The notes under the pieces were generated by a model. That model saw only the letters and a list, made by a program, of their open reading frames with translations, ran no database searches and was not told the origin of the DNA. Source: Sorangium cellulosum (GTDB lineage: Bacteria; Myxococcota_A; Polyangia; Polyangiales; Polyangiaceae). Taken from it: a stretch of 64,000 nt of DNA. The position numbers and the translations under genes were made by a program. Within the stretch, counting starts at the first letter, position 1. Every line of letters starts with the position of its first letter. Of this stretch, positions 17,220 to 26,083 are shown one piece after another. The stretch lies in assembly GCF_002950945.1 (NCBI RefSeq), contig NZ_CP012673.1, positions 496,001 to 560,000 on the forward strand, given 5' to 3'.

Positions 17220-18548
17220 TCAATCGGCGTGGTAAATGACGCGCTCCCAGTCGGGAGGCGAGTAGTTCAGGTCGTTGTCTCCGCAGCGGTAGCCCACGTC
17301 GAGCGCTCCATCAATCGTGTGCCAGCACATCCGATGGTGCGGCACGGACTCCCCATCCGCGTCATCGCACACCATCCGCGTCACCGGCTCTCCTGCCGGT
17401 GCGAAGCCCCAGGACGAGCGCTCGTCGAAGTACCACCCCACGCCGTTCTGCTCATGAACGCAGCCTGCCGCGTCACCGCACGGCCACAGCACGTCGGCCC
17501 GCGGCGCCATCGCGAGCAGCGTGAAGCTCTCCGCGCCCACCGGGCGACAGGCGAGGAGCAGCTTCCGCTTGCTGCAGCGGGCGAGGATCTCGGAGAGCGC
17601 TGGCCCGCTCTCCGCGAACTGGTTGCTGAAGCACTGGGTCCAGCCGCTCAAGGACGAGGCCGGGACGCCCTCCAGCACGCCGGACCGCCAGAACGGGCAA
17701 TCCCCGTCGTCCGCGTCGCTGCATCCGGAGGGACAGCAGCTATCGCCTGTCATGCACGCCGCGATCGCGCCGGTCGGCGCACCGCAGATGCCGTCCTGGC
17801 ACGTCGTGCCGGCCGTGCACCCGTCGCCGTCGTCGCAGGCACGCCTCTCGTTGGCTGGCGTGACGATACAGGTCCGGGCGGCCTCATCGCAGCGGCTCAC
17901 CGTGCAGCCGTCGTCCGGCGCGCCGCATCGGTTCGGAGCGCTGACGCAGGCGCCGCCGCTGCACACGTCTCCCACGGTGCAGAACCTGGAGTCGTCGCAC
18001 GGAGTCCCGTCCGGGGCGAAGACCGACTCCACGACGCATTGCCCAGCGCGGCAGACGCTCGCTCCGCAGGTGTTTTCCAGGTCGCAGGCCGCGTCCTCGT
18101 TGATGGGGTCAACGGCGCAGCCGGCTGCCGGATCGCAGCGCCCCACCGCACACTCCGAGTCGAGCGCGCTGCAGTCGCGGGGGGTGCCCTGACCGCACGC
18201 GCCGCCCGCGCAGACCTCTCCCTCGGTGCAGGCGTCGCCGTCGTCGCACGGCGCGCCCTCGCTGTCCGGGTCGGGGCGGACCACGCAGGCCCCGTCCACG
18301 CACGCAGCTGCATCGCAGGAACCGGCGGCGGGAGGGCAGTCGCCCGCCGTCACGCACCCGCCGCCGGCGCTGCCCGCCGAGGTCGCGCCGCCCGAGCCGC
18401 CGGCGCCATCCATCCGTCCACCGCTCCCCGGGCCACCCGAGCCGCCGGCGCCGCCCTGACCGCCGCCTCCGGCTGCGCCACCCCCGGAGTCGCAGGCGGC
18501 GATCAGCAGCATCGACAGCAGAACCGAGACACAAGGGATGCTCCGCAT
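17220..18548 (-). CDS. Cysteine-rich repeat lipoprotein
   Basis: This 442-residue secreted protein starts with a signal peptide and lipobox IAAC (Cys19). A Gly/Ser-rich linker comes next, then four or more cysteine-rich repeats of the form GxPCDDGDxCTxGxxCxGGxC (about residues 65-285). Such disulfide-rich repeats are common in myxobacterial surface proteins. The C-terminal 150 residues, beginning near WRSGVLEGVPAS, form a separate domain with further cysteines that I do not recognise. The start is 43 bp from the palindrome at 18592-18612, shared with the divergent gene at 18739, so this gene may belong to the predicted metal regulon. The function is unknown. Confidence 0.8.
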   Translation of the reverse strand: MRSIPCVSVLLSMLLIAACDSGGGAAGGGGQGGAGGSGGPGSGGRMDGAGGSGGATSAGSAGGGCVTAGDCPPAAGSCDAAACVDGACVVRPDPDSEGAPCDDGDACTEGEVCAGGACGQGTPRDCSALDSECAVGRCDPAAGCAVDPINEDAACDLENTCGASVCRAGQCVVESVFAPDGTPCDDSRFCTVGDVCSGGACVSAPNRCGAPDDGCTVSRCDEAARTCIVTPANERRACDDGDGCTAGTTCQDGICGAPTGAIAACMTGDSCCPSGCSDADDGDCPFWRSGVLEGVPASSLSGWTQCFSNQFAESGPALSEILARCSKRKLLLACRPVGAESFTLLAMAPRADVLWPCGDAAGCVHEQNGVGWYFDERSSWGFAPAGEPVTRMVCDDADGESVPHHRMCWHTIDGALDVGYRCGDNDLNYSPPDWERVIYHAD

Positions 18549-18591
18549 CGGCGGCGGACCCTCTCACGACCGGCGGCGATGCGCAAGCATG

Positions 18592-18612
18592 AATCGCAAT
18601 CGGATTGCAATT
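18592..18612. promoter_or_regulatory. Candidate metal-responsive operator (site 1)
   Basis: The 7-3-7 palindrome TCGCAAT-CGG-ATTGCAA occupies 18594-18610, and AA/TT flanks extend it to 21 bp. It lies between divergent genes starting at 18548 and 18739. It has the same plan as the sites at 23386, 28100, 31341 and 35892. Confidence 0.65.
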
Positions 18613-18738
18613 GCATCGCCGTGGCTCTAGGATGGCGTCCATGCTTGTACTGCGAGCGCATGAGCACGGGCCGAGGGCCTGTGGCCGATGGCAGCGGCGC
18701 GGCGAAAGGCGCCCGCACCCCATCGGGGAGATCCGAGG

Positions 18739-19458
18739 ATGAAGCGGCTCGTCGTGGCAGCCCTGATGGCGGCAGGGGCGACCGGGTGCTGGCTGTTGCT
18801 CCGGACAGAGCGGCCCGCAGAACGTCCACCTGCGGAGGTCAAGGAGGAGGCGCGTCCCGAGCGGGCGCGCCCGCAGCGCCCCCGCGTGGTGCGCCGTGAC
18901 TTGCCGGATCCCGTGGAAATCGAGCTCACGTCGGCGGCGGCGTTGGCGCGGGGGGACGAGCGGCGGGTCGCGGGGAAGCGGCTCCCTCTCCAGCCGGCCG
19001 CCGAGGAGCCTGAAGCCGCGGAGGAGCCCGAGGGGGACGGAGACCCGCGCTCGGAGGCCGAGAAGCTTCGCCGGCCCATCATCCAGGCGATCCGTGGCGA
19101 ACACCCGAGCCCCGTCGCCCGGCGCGAGGCGATGCTCAAGGCGCTCGTGGACTCCGGAGAGGACCGCGGGCGCTGGACGACCGCGGCTCCGGAGATCTTC
19201 GCTTTCTGGCAGCGCGCGATGCCGGACGACGCCGGCGCCGTGCTGGACCCGGAAGCGTCACGCTGCTTCCGGGCCGGGTGCGAGGTCGACGTGCGCTTCG
19301 CCGATGAAGCTGCCTACGAGAGGGCGGCCGCGGTCCTGCGCCACCTCAAAGAGGATGTGCCTGGGCACGGGGGTCGCGTGCAGACGCCGCCGGAGCGCCT
19401 GCCGAGCGGCGAGGTCCAGGCGACCTGGATCCTCCTCCGGCCCGAGCGCACGGACTGA
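18739..19458 (+). CDS. Hypothetical lipoprotein or membrane-anchored protein
   Basis: This 239-residue protein begins MKRLVVAALMAAGATGCWLL, a signal peptide with a lipobox-like ATGC, and continues with a charged Pro/Glu/Arg-rich segment to about residue 110. The folded C-terminal domain (about 110-239) contains a Cys pair in SRCFRAGCEVDVRF and a conserved-looking ATWILLRPER end. Similar proteins with a CxxxCxV pair occur in myxobacteria, but I know no function. The ATG at 18739 follows CCGAGG closely. It is the first gene after candidate operator 1 and is followed 40 bp later by the Ig-like/HxCxH lipoprotein, probably in one operon. Confidence 0.7.
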   Translation: MKRLVVAALMAAGATGCWLLLRTERPAERPPAEVKEEARPERARPQRPRVVRRDLPDPVEIELTSAAALARGDERRVAGKRLPLQPAAEEPEAAEEPEGDGDPRSEAEKLRRPIIQAIRGEHPSPVARREAMLKALVDSGEDRGRWTTAAPEIFAFWQRAMPDDAGAVLDPEASRCFRAGCEVDVRFADEAAYERAAAVLRHLKEDVPGHGGRVQTPPERLPSGEVQATWILLRPERTD

Positions 19459-19498
19459 CGCCCTCGGCACGCAGCCCGAGGGAGACGAGGTGCCCGAA

Positions 19499-21409
19499 AT
19501 GACGATGAGATGGAAGAGAGGCCGAGGAGAGATGCTCGGCGCCGCGGCGCTCACCTGCGCCCTCGCGCTCGGCGCGTGCGCTCCTGAGGCGTCCTCGCCG
19601 ACCGAGCGGCCCGGCGGCGCAGGCGGCGAGGGCAGCGGCGGCGGTGGCGGGGGCGGGGGAGAGGCCGTCGACCAGGTACCTCCGACGGTGGTGTCGATCT
19701 CTCCCGAAGACGGCGCGTCCGGCGTGGCGCCGCACGAGCCGATCGTCATCGCGTTTTCCGAGCCGATGAACGAGGCGCTCGGCACGGTCCGCATCGAGCC
19801 AGGGGACGGGGTGCTGCGGGCCAACGCTGGCTCGTGGAGCGCCGACTGGACCACCCTCACCCTGGCGCCCTCCGCACCGTTGCCCTCCGGAGCGACGGTG
19901 ACGCTCACGGTCGACGTGGACTTCGAGGACAGGGCCGGCAACGCGATGGACGCGCCGTACACGGCCCGCTTCCGGATTGAAGATGTCGCCGCTCCCCACG
20001 TCGTCGCCGCGACGCCGACCGAGGGCGCCGCGCTGGTCCCGATCGCGACCGAGGAGATCACCATCACCTTCAGCGAGCCGATGGACCCCGCAGCGGGGGA
20101 GCTGATCGCGGGCGGCGATCTGGTCCTCGGCGAGAGGCGCTGGGACGAGCGCACGGTCCGTTACGCCGTGAGCGGGCTGGAAGACGACCGGGACTACGCG
20201 CTCTCGCTGGAGGGCTTCCGCGACCTCGACGGCAACCCGCTCGACGGCGCCGTGTTCCTGGCGGACGGCAGGCTCGACTTCACGACCGGCGTGGACTCGA
20301 CGCCTCCCCACGTCGTGACCGCGGCGCCGGCGGAGGGGTCGAGCGACGCCGCGGTACACCTGACAGGCGCGGTCGAGATCACGTTCAGCGAGCCGATGGA
20401 CACCACGGCCGGCGAGGCGACGCTCTCGGGCGACGCGCGCCTCGTCCCGCTCCCGATGGCATGGTCGCCGGATCGCCTGCGGCTCTCGCTCGACGTCGCC
20501 GGGCTCTTGCGCGACGGCGCGGCGTACAGCGTGCTGCTCGAAGGCCTGCTCGACCAGAATGGCAACCCGCTCGACCCGGCGCCGCACCTCGAGGACGGCG
20601 CGCTCGACTTCACGACAGGCCGAGACACGCTGAAGCCGCACGCGGCCGCGTCGTACCCTGCCGAGGGAGATCAGAGGGTCTATCCGACGGAGATCTACGA
20701 CAGCGACTCCATCGTCTCCGAGCGCAAGCGCCTCCGCGTGACGTTCAGCGAGCCCATGGATCCGGGCGTGGCGCAGGCGAGGCTGATCAACACGACATCG
20801 GGCGCTGGCCGCGCGCTGTCGGGGACCTGGGCGCCCGATGCTCTGTCAATCGAGCTCACCGTCCTCCCGTCGGACGACGCCGATCACCCCCTCGACGAGG
20901 GCGTGTTCTACGCGCTCGACCTCCGGACGCTCCGCGACACCGCGGGAAACACGCTCGACACGAGCCATCCGTACCTGGGCAACGGCATCCTCAACTTCAG
21001 GACGACCACGTCCGACGCCGGCCTCAACCACACGTGCCAGCACACGCTGTTCGGTCCGTTCGAGAGCGTGAGCGCGACCGCAGCGCCGGACGGCGCGCCA
21101 TCGACCAGCGCCACCCACACGGAGTTCACGATCGGCCTGCCCTCGAGCGGCGGAGAGCCCACGGGGTATACCCGCGTCAGCGCTCCGGGCGGCGGGACGC
21201 GCGTGTTCTACTTCAATCAGCTCGTGCCCTTCGCGCTGTACGACACGGCCGCGATGGCGGCGCTCTCGCTGACCGTCCGTCCCGCGCCCGATGCCTGCCC
21301 GGGGATCACCCACTACGCCGAGGCGACGCTCGCCGCGGACGTCTGGCACCACGCGAGGTTCGGTCCGGTCTCCAGCCCGCCGCTCAAGATGGTGATCGAG
21401 CCCAGGTAG
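19499..21409 (+). CDS. Lipoprotein with four SbsA-type Ig-like domains and a C-terminal HxCxH-GPF domain
   Basis: This 636-residue surface protein has a lipobox LGAC and a Gly-rich linker. Four Big_5/SbsA-type Ig-like repeats follow, each with the signature ITFSEPMD or a close variant and a DxxGNxLD turn. The C-terminal domain begins near residue 508. It has His511, Cys513 and His515 in HTCQH followed by GPFESVSA, then a later His in THTEF, then CPGITHYAEATL. The same domain occurs alone at 22827, 28206 and 29211. The Ig repeats probably act as a stalk presenting the C-terminal domain outside the cell. It is likely co-transcribed with the gene at 18739. Confidence 0.85.
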   Translation: MTMRWKRGRGEMLGAAALTCALALGACAPEASSPTERPGGAGGEGSGGGGGGGGEAVDQVPPTVVSISPEDGASGVAPHEPIVIAFSEPMNEALGTVRIEPGDGVLRANAGSWSADWTTLTLAPSAPLPSGATVTLTVDVDFEDRAGNAMDAPYTARFRIEDVAAPHVVAATPTEGAALVPIATEEITITFSEPMDPAAGELIAGGDLVLGERRWDERTVRYAVSGLEDDRDYALSLEGFRDLDGNPLDGAVFLADGRLDFTTGVDSTPPHVVTAAPAEGSSDAAVHLTGAVEITFSEPMDTTAGEATLSGDARLVPLPMAWSPDRLRLSLDVAGLLRDGAAYSVLLEGLLDQNGNPLDPAPHLEDGALDFTTGRDTLKPHAAASYPAEGDQRVYPTEIYDSDSIVSERKRLRVTFSEPMDPGVAQARLINTTSGAGRALSGTWAPDALSIELTVLPSDDADHPLDEGVFYALDLRTLRDTAGNTLDTSHPYLGNGILNFRTTTSDAGLNHTCQHTLFGPFESVSATAAPDGAPSTSATHTEFTIGLPSSGGEPTGYTRVSAPGGGTRVFYFNQLVPFALYDTAAMAALSLTVRPAPDACPGITHYAEATLAADVWHHARFGPVSSPPLKMVIEPR

Positions 21410-21419
21410 CTGCGCAGCA

Positions 21420-21480
21420 GGCGCGGCCACGACGGAGGCGCCGGGCAGCGCCGCCCCACGCTTCAGTCGTGGGCCGCGCC
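21420..21480. terminator. Hairpin between convergent genes
   Basis: GGCGCGGCCACGAC at 21420-21433 pairs, with one bulged base, with GTCGTGGGCCGCGCC at 21466-21480. The stem spans the gap between the stops at 21409 (plus) and 21463 (minus). No U-tract is present, so its role in termination is inferred from position. Confidence 0.5.
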
Positions 21481-22827
21481 GGGCGCGACGTTCACGTTCT
21501 TGACGTTCAGTCCCATCATGACGACCGCGCTGGGAGCGCCGCCGACCTGATAGCTGCGCGTGATCGTGAGGCCCTGCAGGCGAACCTCGTGCACCTCGCC
21601 GCCAGCGGGGTCCGTGACATACGCGTAATCGGGGGCGAGCGCGAGGCCCGGCCGTACCGCGTCGTCGCACTGGAACGCGGGGACTGCCGCCGCGTGAGCC
21701 GCGATGGCCGCGCTGGCGAGGTCGAGCACGTAGACGTTCCCGTCCGCGGCGAGCGCGATGACCTGCTCGCCCCGGCCGGGCTCCAGCTCGAAGTGGCAGA
21801 CCGGGGCCGGGAACTCGAGCAGGCGCGCGGCGCCGTCCTCTGGCTCGATCGCGAGCAGCGTGGACTCGCCGAAATCGCCGATCAGCGTGGTCCGCTCGAC
21901 GTGCGACCTCAGGGTGAACGATCGCGCGCCCGCGCGAGGATACGAGAGCTTCCGCGCCGTGGTCGTGCCGCCGTCTCGCCCGACCAGCAGCAGGCCGTCG
22001 TCGCAGGCGAAGGCAATTCCTTCCCCGATCGCGGCCTGGCCGTGCAGGCCCGGACACGGCGAGGAGACGCCCTCGAGGACCTCGCCGTCCGCGCTCAGGA
22101 CATTCAGCCCGAGCGGCAGGCCGCCTGGCTCATCCTCCGGCGGAAACGACACGAGGAACGTGTCGCCGAGCGGCGCCGTGAGCCCGCGGTGCGGCTCCAC
22201 CGGAGGGAGCGACAGGATCTCGGGCTCCTCGGCGTTGAGCGACGGCTCCTTGACCAGCACGGCCTGCGCCGAAGCCCCGCCCTGCCCGGTCCCGTCGAAG
22301 AAGATGGACAGCCACTGCTCGCGGGACACGAACGCGCCTGGGGACGCTCCTGGCAGCGAGAGGTCGAGGACCTTCGGCGGTGACTTGTAGATATGGATGT
22401 GATCCGTGTGATCCACGATGGCCACACCCGATCGGATGAACCGGACCTCCTCCGCGCCCACCGCGACCGCGTAGTCCCCGGACTCCGTCCCGTGAAGCGC
22501 CGCCGGGCCCCCGGCGTCGAGCTCCGCGATCACCTCCTCGTCCTCGATGTCGATGACGTGGAGGCTGCCGCCCCGGCCGTCACCGACCAGGACGCGCGCC
22601 CGCCGCCAGGACGTGTGGCGCGCTGCTTCCGGCGCATCCGCCTGGCCACCCGCGCCCGCGCCCGCGCCCGGCTCGGCCTCGCTCGAGCACCCGAGCACGG
22701 CGCCGAGGACGGTGATCGAGAGCGCGAGCCCCGGAGAAGTGCCGCTTTCACGTGCGAGCCCGCGACCGTGGCGCCGCCCGCTGGAGGGCCTGCGCGCCCC
22801 GTCCTGCCCCCTGTTCCTCGTCTTCAT
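21463..22827 (-). CDS. aztD: AztD-like periplasmic zinc metallochaperone (beta-propeller lipoprotein)
   Basis: This 454-residue protein has a lipobox LGAVLGC (Cys47) and beta-propeller-like repeats such as GDGRGGSLHVIDIEDEEV and ALAADGNVYVLDLAS. The segment GVAIVDHTDHIHIYKSPPKV, with His140, His143 and His145, and the following REQWLSIFFDGTGQ match AztD, which binds zinc in the periplasm and hands it to an ABC-transporter binding protein. A late Cys/His pair (VCHFELEPG) may add ligands. Its ATG overlaps the stop of the upstream HxCxH lipoprotein gene by one base (TGATG), so the two are translationally coupled. No AztABC-type transporter is adjacent. Family assignment rests on motif resemblance only. 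Confidence 0.8.
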   Translation of the reverse strand: MKTRNRGQDGARRPSSGRRHGRGLARESGTSPGLALSITVLGAVLGCSSEAEPGAGAGAGGQADAPEAARHTSWRRARVLVGDGRGGSLHVIDIEDEEVIAELDAGGPAALHGTESGDYAVAVGAEEVRFIRSGVAIVDHTDHIHIYKSPPKVLDLSLPGASPGAFVSREQWLSIFFDGTGQGGASAQAVLVKEPSLNAEEPEILSLPPVEPHRGLTAPLGDTFLVSFPPEDEPGGLPLGLNVLSADGEVLEGVSSPCPGLHGQAAIGEGIAFACDDGLLLVGRDGGTTTARKLSYPRAGARSFTLRSHVERTTLIGDFGESTLLAIEPEDGAARLLEFPAPVCHFELEPGRGEQVIALAADGNVYVLDLASAAIAAHAAAVPAFQCDDAVRPGLALAPDYAYVTDPAGGEVHEVRLQGLTITRSYQVGGAPSAVVMMGLNVKNVNVAPGAAHD

Positions 22828-23354
22828 CACATTCCTCCCATCTCCTCGATGATCACCAGGACCTCTGGTGCCTCGGCGGAGCCGAGGAGGAGCCGGTTCG
22901 GCGCCTTCCGGCGCAGGTCGAAGAACACGGCGCGCCCGATCTCCGGGCAGGCGTTCGCGGGCTGAACCGCCCGCGGGCACACCTCCTCGCCCGCCGCGTC
23001 GAGCAGGGAGAGCGAGGTGTCCTGAGCGACGAAGAAGGCGAAGGTCGCGTCGACCCGGGGCTCGAACAGGCTCGCTCCCTCGTAGCCGTCCTGCCCGCGC
23101 GCGAGCGCCACCGCGTAGGCCGTGTGCACGTTGCGGAGCTCGTCGCCGGGAGATTCGGGATCGGCGGACGCCGCCACCGACTCGAACGGACCGTGCACCA
23201 CGTGCATACACGCATGATCGGCCGCCGCCTCGGTCAGCTCGGCGCTCTGCGGCGGCGGAGGGCAGCCCTCCGGCACCTCCTCCTCGGAGCACCCGGCCGC
23301 CGCGAGCGAGAGCAAGAGCGTGAGGCGGCCGCCTCGGGAAAGGAGAGACCTCAT
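22827..23354 (-). CDS. Small HxCxH-GPF lipoprotein
   Basis: This 175-residue secreted protein has the lipobox AAAGC (Cys22), and its mature part is essentially one HxCxH-GPF domain. It carries His47, Cys49 and His51 in HACMH, GPFESVAASA at 55-64, a further His in NVHTAYAVAL, and a C-terminal CPEIGRAVFFDL block. Three other proteins in this window carry the same pattern (19499, 28206, 29211). The His/Cys set could bind zinc or copper; that is inferred. It is the first gene of an operon with the AztD-like gene and diverges from the TonB-dependent receptor across candidate operator 2. Confidence 0.85.
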   Translation of the reverse strand: MRSLLSRGGRLTLLLSLAAAGCSEEEVPEGCPPPPQSAELTEAAADHACMHVVHGPFESVAASADPESPGDELRNVHTAYAVALARGQDGYEGASLFEPRVDATFAFFVAQDTSLSLLDAAGEEVCPRAVQPANACPEIGRAVFFDLRRKAPNRLLLGSAEAPEVLVIIEEMGGM

Positions 23355-23385
23355 GGCGGCTCCAGTTAACACGACAGAATTTTAT

Positions 23386-23402
23386 TTGCAATCGCTTTGC
23401 GT
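23386..23402. promoter_or_regulatory. Candidate metal-responsive operator (site 2)
   Basis: TTGCAAT-CGC-TTTGCGT at 23386-23402 is a weaker member of the 7-3-7 palindrome family; only the inner GCAA/TTTGC parts pair. It lies in the intergenic region between the HxCxH lipoprotein/AztD operon (start 23354, minus) and the TonB-dependent receptor (plus). Confidence 0.5.
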
Positions 23403-23473
23403 TATTGTTATGCGCCGGGGCGTTGCTGAAACGTCCTGTTCAACTCGAGGCGAGGCGAGCCGCGGCGCTGCGG

Positions 23474-26083
23474 GTGTGCTCGCGTCTTGGTTGCACCGGG
23501 GCGGCGCTCGCCCTGCTCGCCGCAGCTTCCCCGGCGCGCGGCGAGGTGTCGCTGCCGAGGGCGACGGAGGCGCCGGCGCCAGCGTGGCCGGGCGGCGCGC
23601 CCAGCCCGGAGGACGTGCTCGTGCCCATCGAGCTCACGGTGCGGGCCGACGGCACGGTCGAGGACGCGAGGGTCGAGGCGAGCGTGGAGCCGCGCCTCGA
23701 TGCGGCGGCGCTCGAGGCGGTCAGGCGGTGGCGGTTCGAGCCGGCCGTCCGCGACGGTCACCCGGTTGCGGCGAAGATCCGGGTCGCGGTCCGCTTCCAG
23801 GGCGAGGACCAGCAGGTCGCCGCGCCGCCTTCAGGTGGCCCGCCGTCGCCGCCCGCGCTCGCCGCCGCGTCCACGCCTACCCCCGCGCCGCCCGCGCCTG
23901 CCTCCGCCCCCGCGCCGCGCGCCCCTGCCTCGGCGCCCGCAGCCACGGAGGCGGCCCGCGAGGTGCCCGTACGCCCCGCCGTGGAGGTCGTCGTCGCGGG
24001 AGCGCGCCGGCCTCCTCCTCCCGTCGCGGCCGGCGACTTCCAGGTCCACGTGGGGCAGCTCCGCGACGTCCCGCGGGGCTCCGCGGAGCAGATGCTCACG
24101 CTCGCGCCGGGTTTCTATCTCGAGAACCACTCCGGCGAGGGGCACCCGTCGGCCGTCTTCCTGCGCGGGTTCAGCGCGGGCGAAGGGCAGGACATCGAGT
24201 TCGTGGCCGACGGCGTGCCGCTGAACGAGGTCTCCAACGCGCACGGACACGGCTATGCCGACTCGCTGTTCCTCATCCCCGAGCTCGTCCGGGAGCTCCG
24301 GATCGTCGAGGGGCCGTTCGATCCGCGCCAGGGCGACTTCGCGGTGGCCGGCACGGTCTCCTACGAGCTCGGGCTCGAGCCGCGGGGGGTGATCGCGCAG
24401 GCGGGTTATGGCTCGTTCAACACGCGCGAGCTGCTCCTGCTCTGGGGGCCGGCCGGGACGGAGGCTGGCACGTTTGCCGGCGTGCACGCCGAGCAGGACG
24501 ATGGCTTCGGGCCGAACCGGGCGCACGCGGCGGCGCGTTTCCTCGGACAGATCGAGCTCCGGCGCGACGAAACGACCCGCGTGTTCGTGGCCGCGTCGGG
24601 CTACGTGACCCGGTTCGACAGCGCCGGCGTGCTCCGGAAGGCCGACGTCGAGGCGCGAGCGCTCGACTGCCCCGAGGACGACGACAGTCAGTTCTTCTGC
24701 CTCTACGACCCCAACCAGGGCGGCGCCGTGGGCCGGTTCGGCGCCTCGCTGCGGCGGGAGCACCGGGGAGAGTCGTACGCCGACTCGCAGCAGCTCTTCG
24801 CGACGGTGCGCAGGCTGCGGACCCGGGAGAACCTGACCGGGTACATGACCGACGTCGGCGCGATCGGAGAGCCCCAGCGCGGCGACGGGACCGAGCAGAT
24901 CTACCAGGCCGTCACGGTCGGCGCGCGCGGCAGCACCACCCGCTGGCTCGACTGGCTCTCGCACCGACAGGAGGCGGAGATCGGCTTCTTCGCCCGGTAC
25001 GACGACGGGGAGACCCGCCAGAGGCGGCTCCGGCGCGCCTCCGGCGTGCCCTACCGGGTCGACTTCGACAACGACTTCGGGATCGGCAACATCGCGGGCT
25101 ACGTGGCCTTCCGGTTCAGGCCGTGGCGCCCGCTGGTGCTCCGGGGCGGCGTGCGGCTCGACACGTTCTTCTTCTCCGTCGAGGACCGGAACCGCCCGAC
25201 CTCCGATCGCAGCGGCGAGCGCGAGCCGTCGGACGTCGTCGAGGCGCTCGGCGTCGCGCTCGGCCCGCGGCTCTCGGCGGACGTGACGCTCGCGCCCGGC
25301 CTGAACGTCGTGGCGAGCTACGGCGCGGGCAGCCGCTCCAGCGACGCGCAGGCGCTCTCCGACGGCGAGTTCGCCCCCTTCGCGCGGGTGCACGCCGCCG
25401 AGACCGGCCTCGTCTTCGAGCGCGGCCGCGGCGGCCCGATCGAGCTCAGCGCGCGCGCCCTCGCCTATTACACCCGCGTCGAGCGCGACCTCGTGCTGGA
25501 CGAGATGCGCGGGCGGAACGTGCTCGCGGGCGCGTCGAACCGGTTCGGCGCCCTCGCCACGGCGCGGCTCGTCTCCTCGGCGGGGGTCGACACCCAGGCG
25601 AGCCTCACCTACGCCGAGGCGTACCTGCCGCCCGCGGGCGCCTCCTGGTACGAGCTCACCGCCGGGCCGCGCATGCCTTACATCCCCCGGTGGGTCGCGC
25701 GGCTCGACACCTCGGTGCGCCGGGAGGTCGCGCTCGCGGGCGAGCGGTTCCAGGCCGGCCTCGCGCTCGGCACCTCCTACGTGGCGCCGCGGCCCCTGCC
25801 GCTCGAGCAGCTCGGCCGCGACACGTTCACCGTCGACGCCGCCGGGCGGCTGCGGTGGCGGATGGTCGAGGTGGGGCTCGAGGTGACCAACATGCTCGAT
25901 CGCCGCAACCACGCTGCCGAGTTCAACTACGCCTCGAACTTCGCGAGCCCGGATGCGCCGCTCTCGCGGCTCGCGGCGCGTCATTTCGCGGCGGCGCCGC
26001 CCAGGCAGCTGCTCGGGACGCTGCGGGTCTACCTCGATGCGCCGCCCGACCCGGAGGAGACGAAGGATGCGACCGTACCCTGA
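23474..26083 (+). CDS. TonB-dependent outer-membrane receptor with N-terminal TonB_C domain, predicted metal uptake
   Basis: This outer-membrane channel should import a metal or metal complex. The preferred start is a GTG at 23474, giving a signal peptide ending near SPARG; an in-frame TTG at 23405 is closer to the operator. A TonB C-terminal-type domain follows (VPIELTVRADGTVEDARVEA to EAVRRWRFEPAV), then a Pro/Ala linker, a plug domain (HPSAVFLRGFSAGEG, DGVPLNEVSNAHGHGYAD) and a 22-strand-type barrel ending VYLDAPPDPEE. The His-containing NAHGHGYAD in the plug could touch metal. Having TonB's own receptor-facing domain at the N-terminus of a receptor is unusual outside myxobacteria and their relatives. 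It begins an operon with the genes at 26067 and 26959. Zinc is inferred from the divergent AztD-like gene. Confidence 0.85.
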   Translation: MCSRLGCTGAALALLAAASPARGEVSLPRATEAPAPAWPGGAPSPEDVLVPIELTVRADGTVEDARVEASVEPRLDAAALEAVRRWRFEPAVRDGHPVAAKIRVAVRFQGEDQQVAAPPSGGPPSPPALAAASTPTPAPPAPASAPAPRAPASAPAATEAAREVPVRPAVEVVVAGARRPPPPVAAGDFQVHVGQLRDVPRGSAEQMLTLAPGFYLENHSGEGHPSAVFLRGFSAGEGQDIEFVADGVPLNEVSNAHGHGYADSLFLIPELVRELRIVEGPFDPRQGDFAVAGTVSYELGLEPRGVIAQAGYGSFNTRELLLLWGPAGTEAGTFAGVHAEQDDGFGPNRAHAAARFLGQIELRRDETTRVFVAASGYVTRFDSAGVLRKADVEARALDCPEDDDSQFFCLYDPNQGGAVGRFGASLRREHRGESYADSQQLFATVRRLRTRENLTGYMTDVGAIGEPQRGDGTEQIYQAVTVGARGSTTRWLDWLSHRQEAEIGFFARYDDGETRQRRLRRASGVPYRVDFDNDFGIGNIAGYVAFRFRPWRPLVLRGGVRLDTFFFSVEDRNRPTSDRSGEREPSDVVEALGVALGPRLSADVTLAPGLNVVASYGAGSRSSDAQALSDGEFAPFARVHAAETGLVFERGRGGPIELSARALAYYTRVERDLVLDEMRGRNVLAGASNRFGALATARLVSSAGVDTQASLTYAEAYLPPAGASWYELTAGPRMPYIPRWVARLDTSVRREVALAGERFQAGLALGTSYVAPRPLPLEQLGRDTFTVDAAGRLRWRMVEVGLEVTNMLDRRNHAAEFNYASNFASPDAPLSRLAARHFAAAPPRQLLGTLRVYLDAPPDPEETKDATVP

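Noticed and set aside
15595..17223. A 542-codon frame that would extend the GST at its N-terminus
   Set aside because: The extension runs through the collapsed kinase copy and an unrecognised region. The internal ATG at 16227 has a good ribosome binding site and gives a normal GST length.
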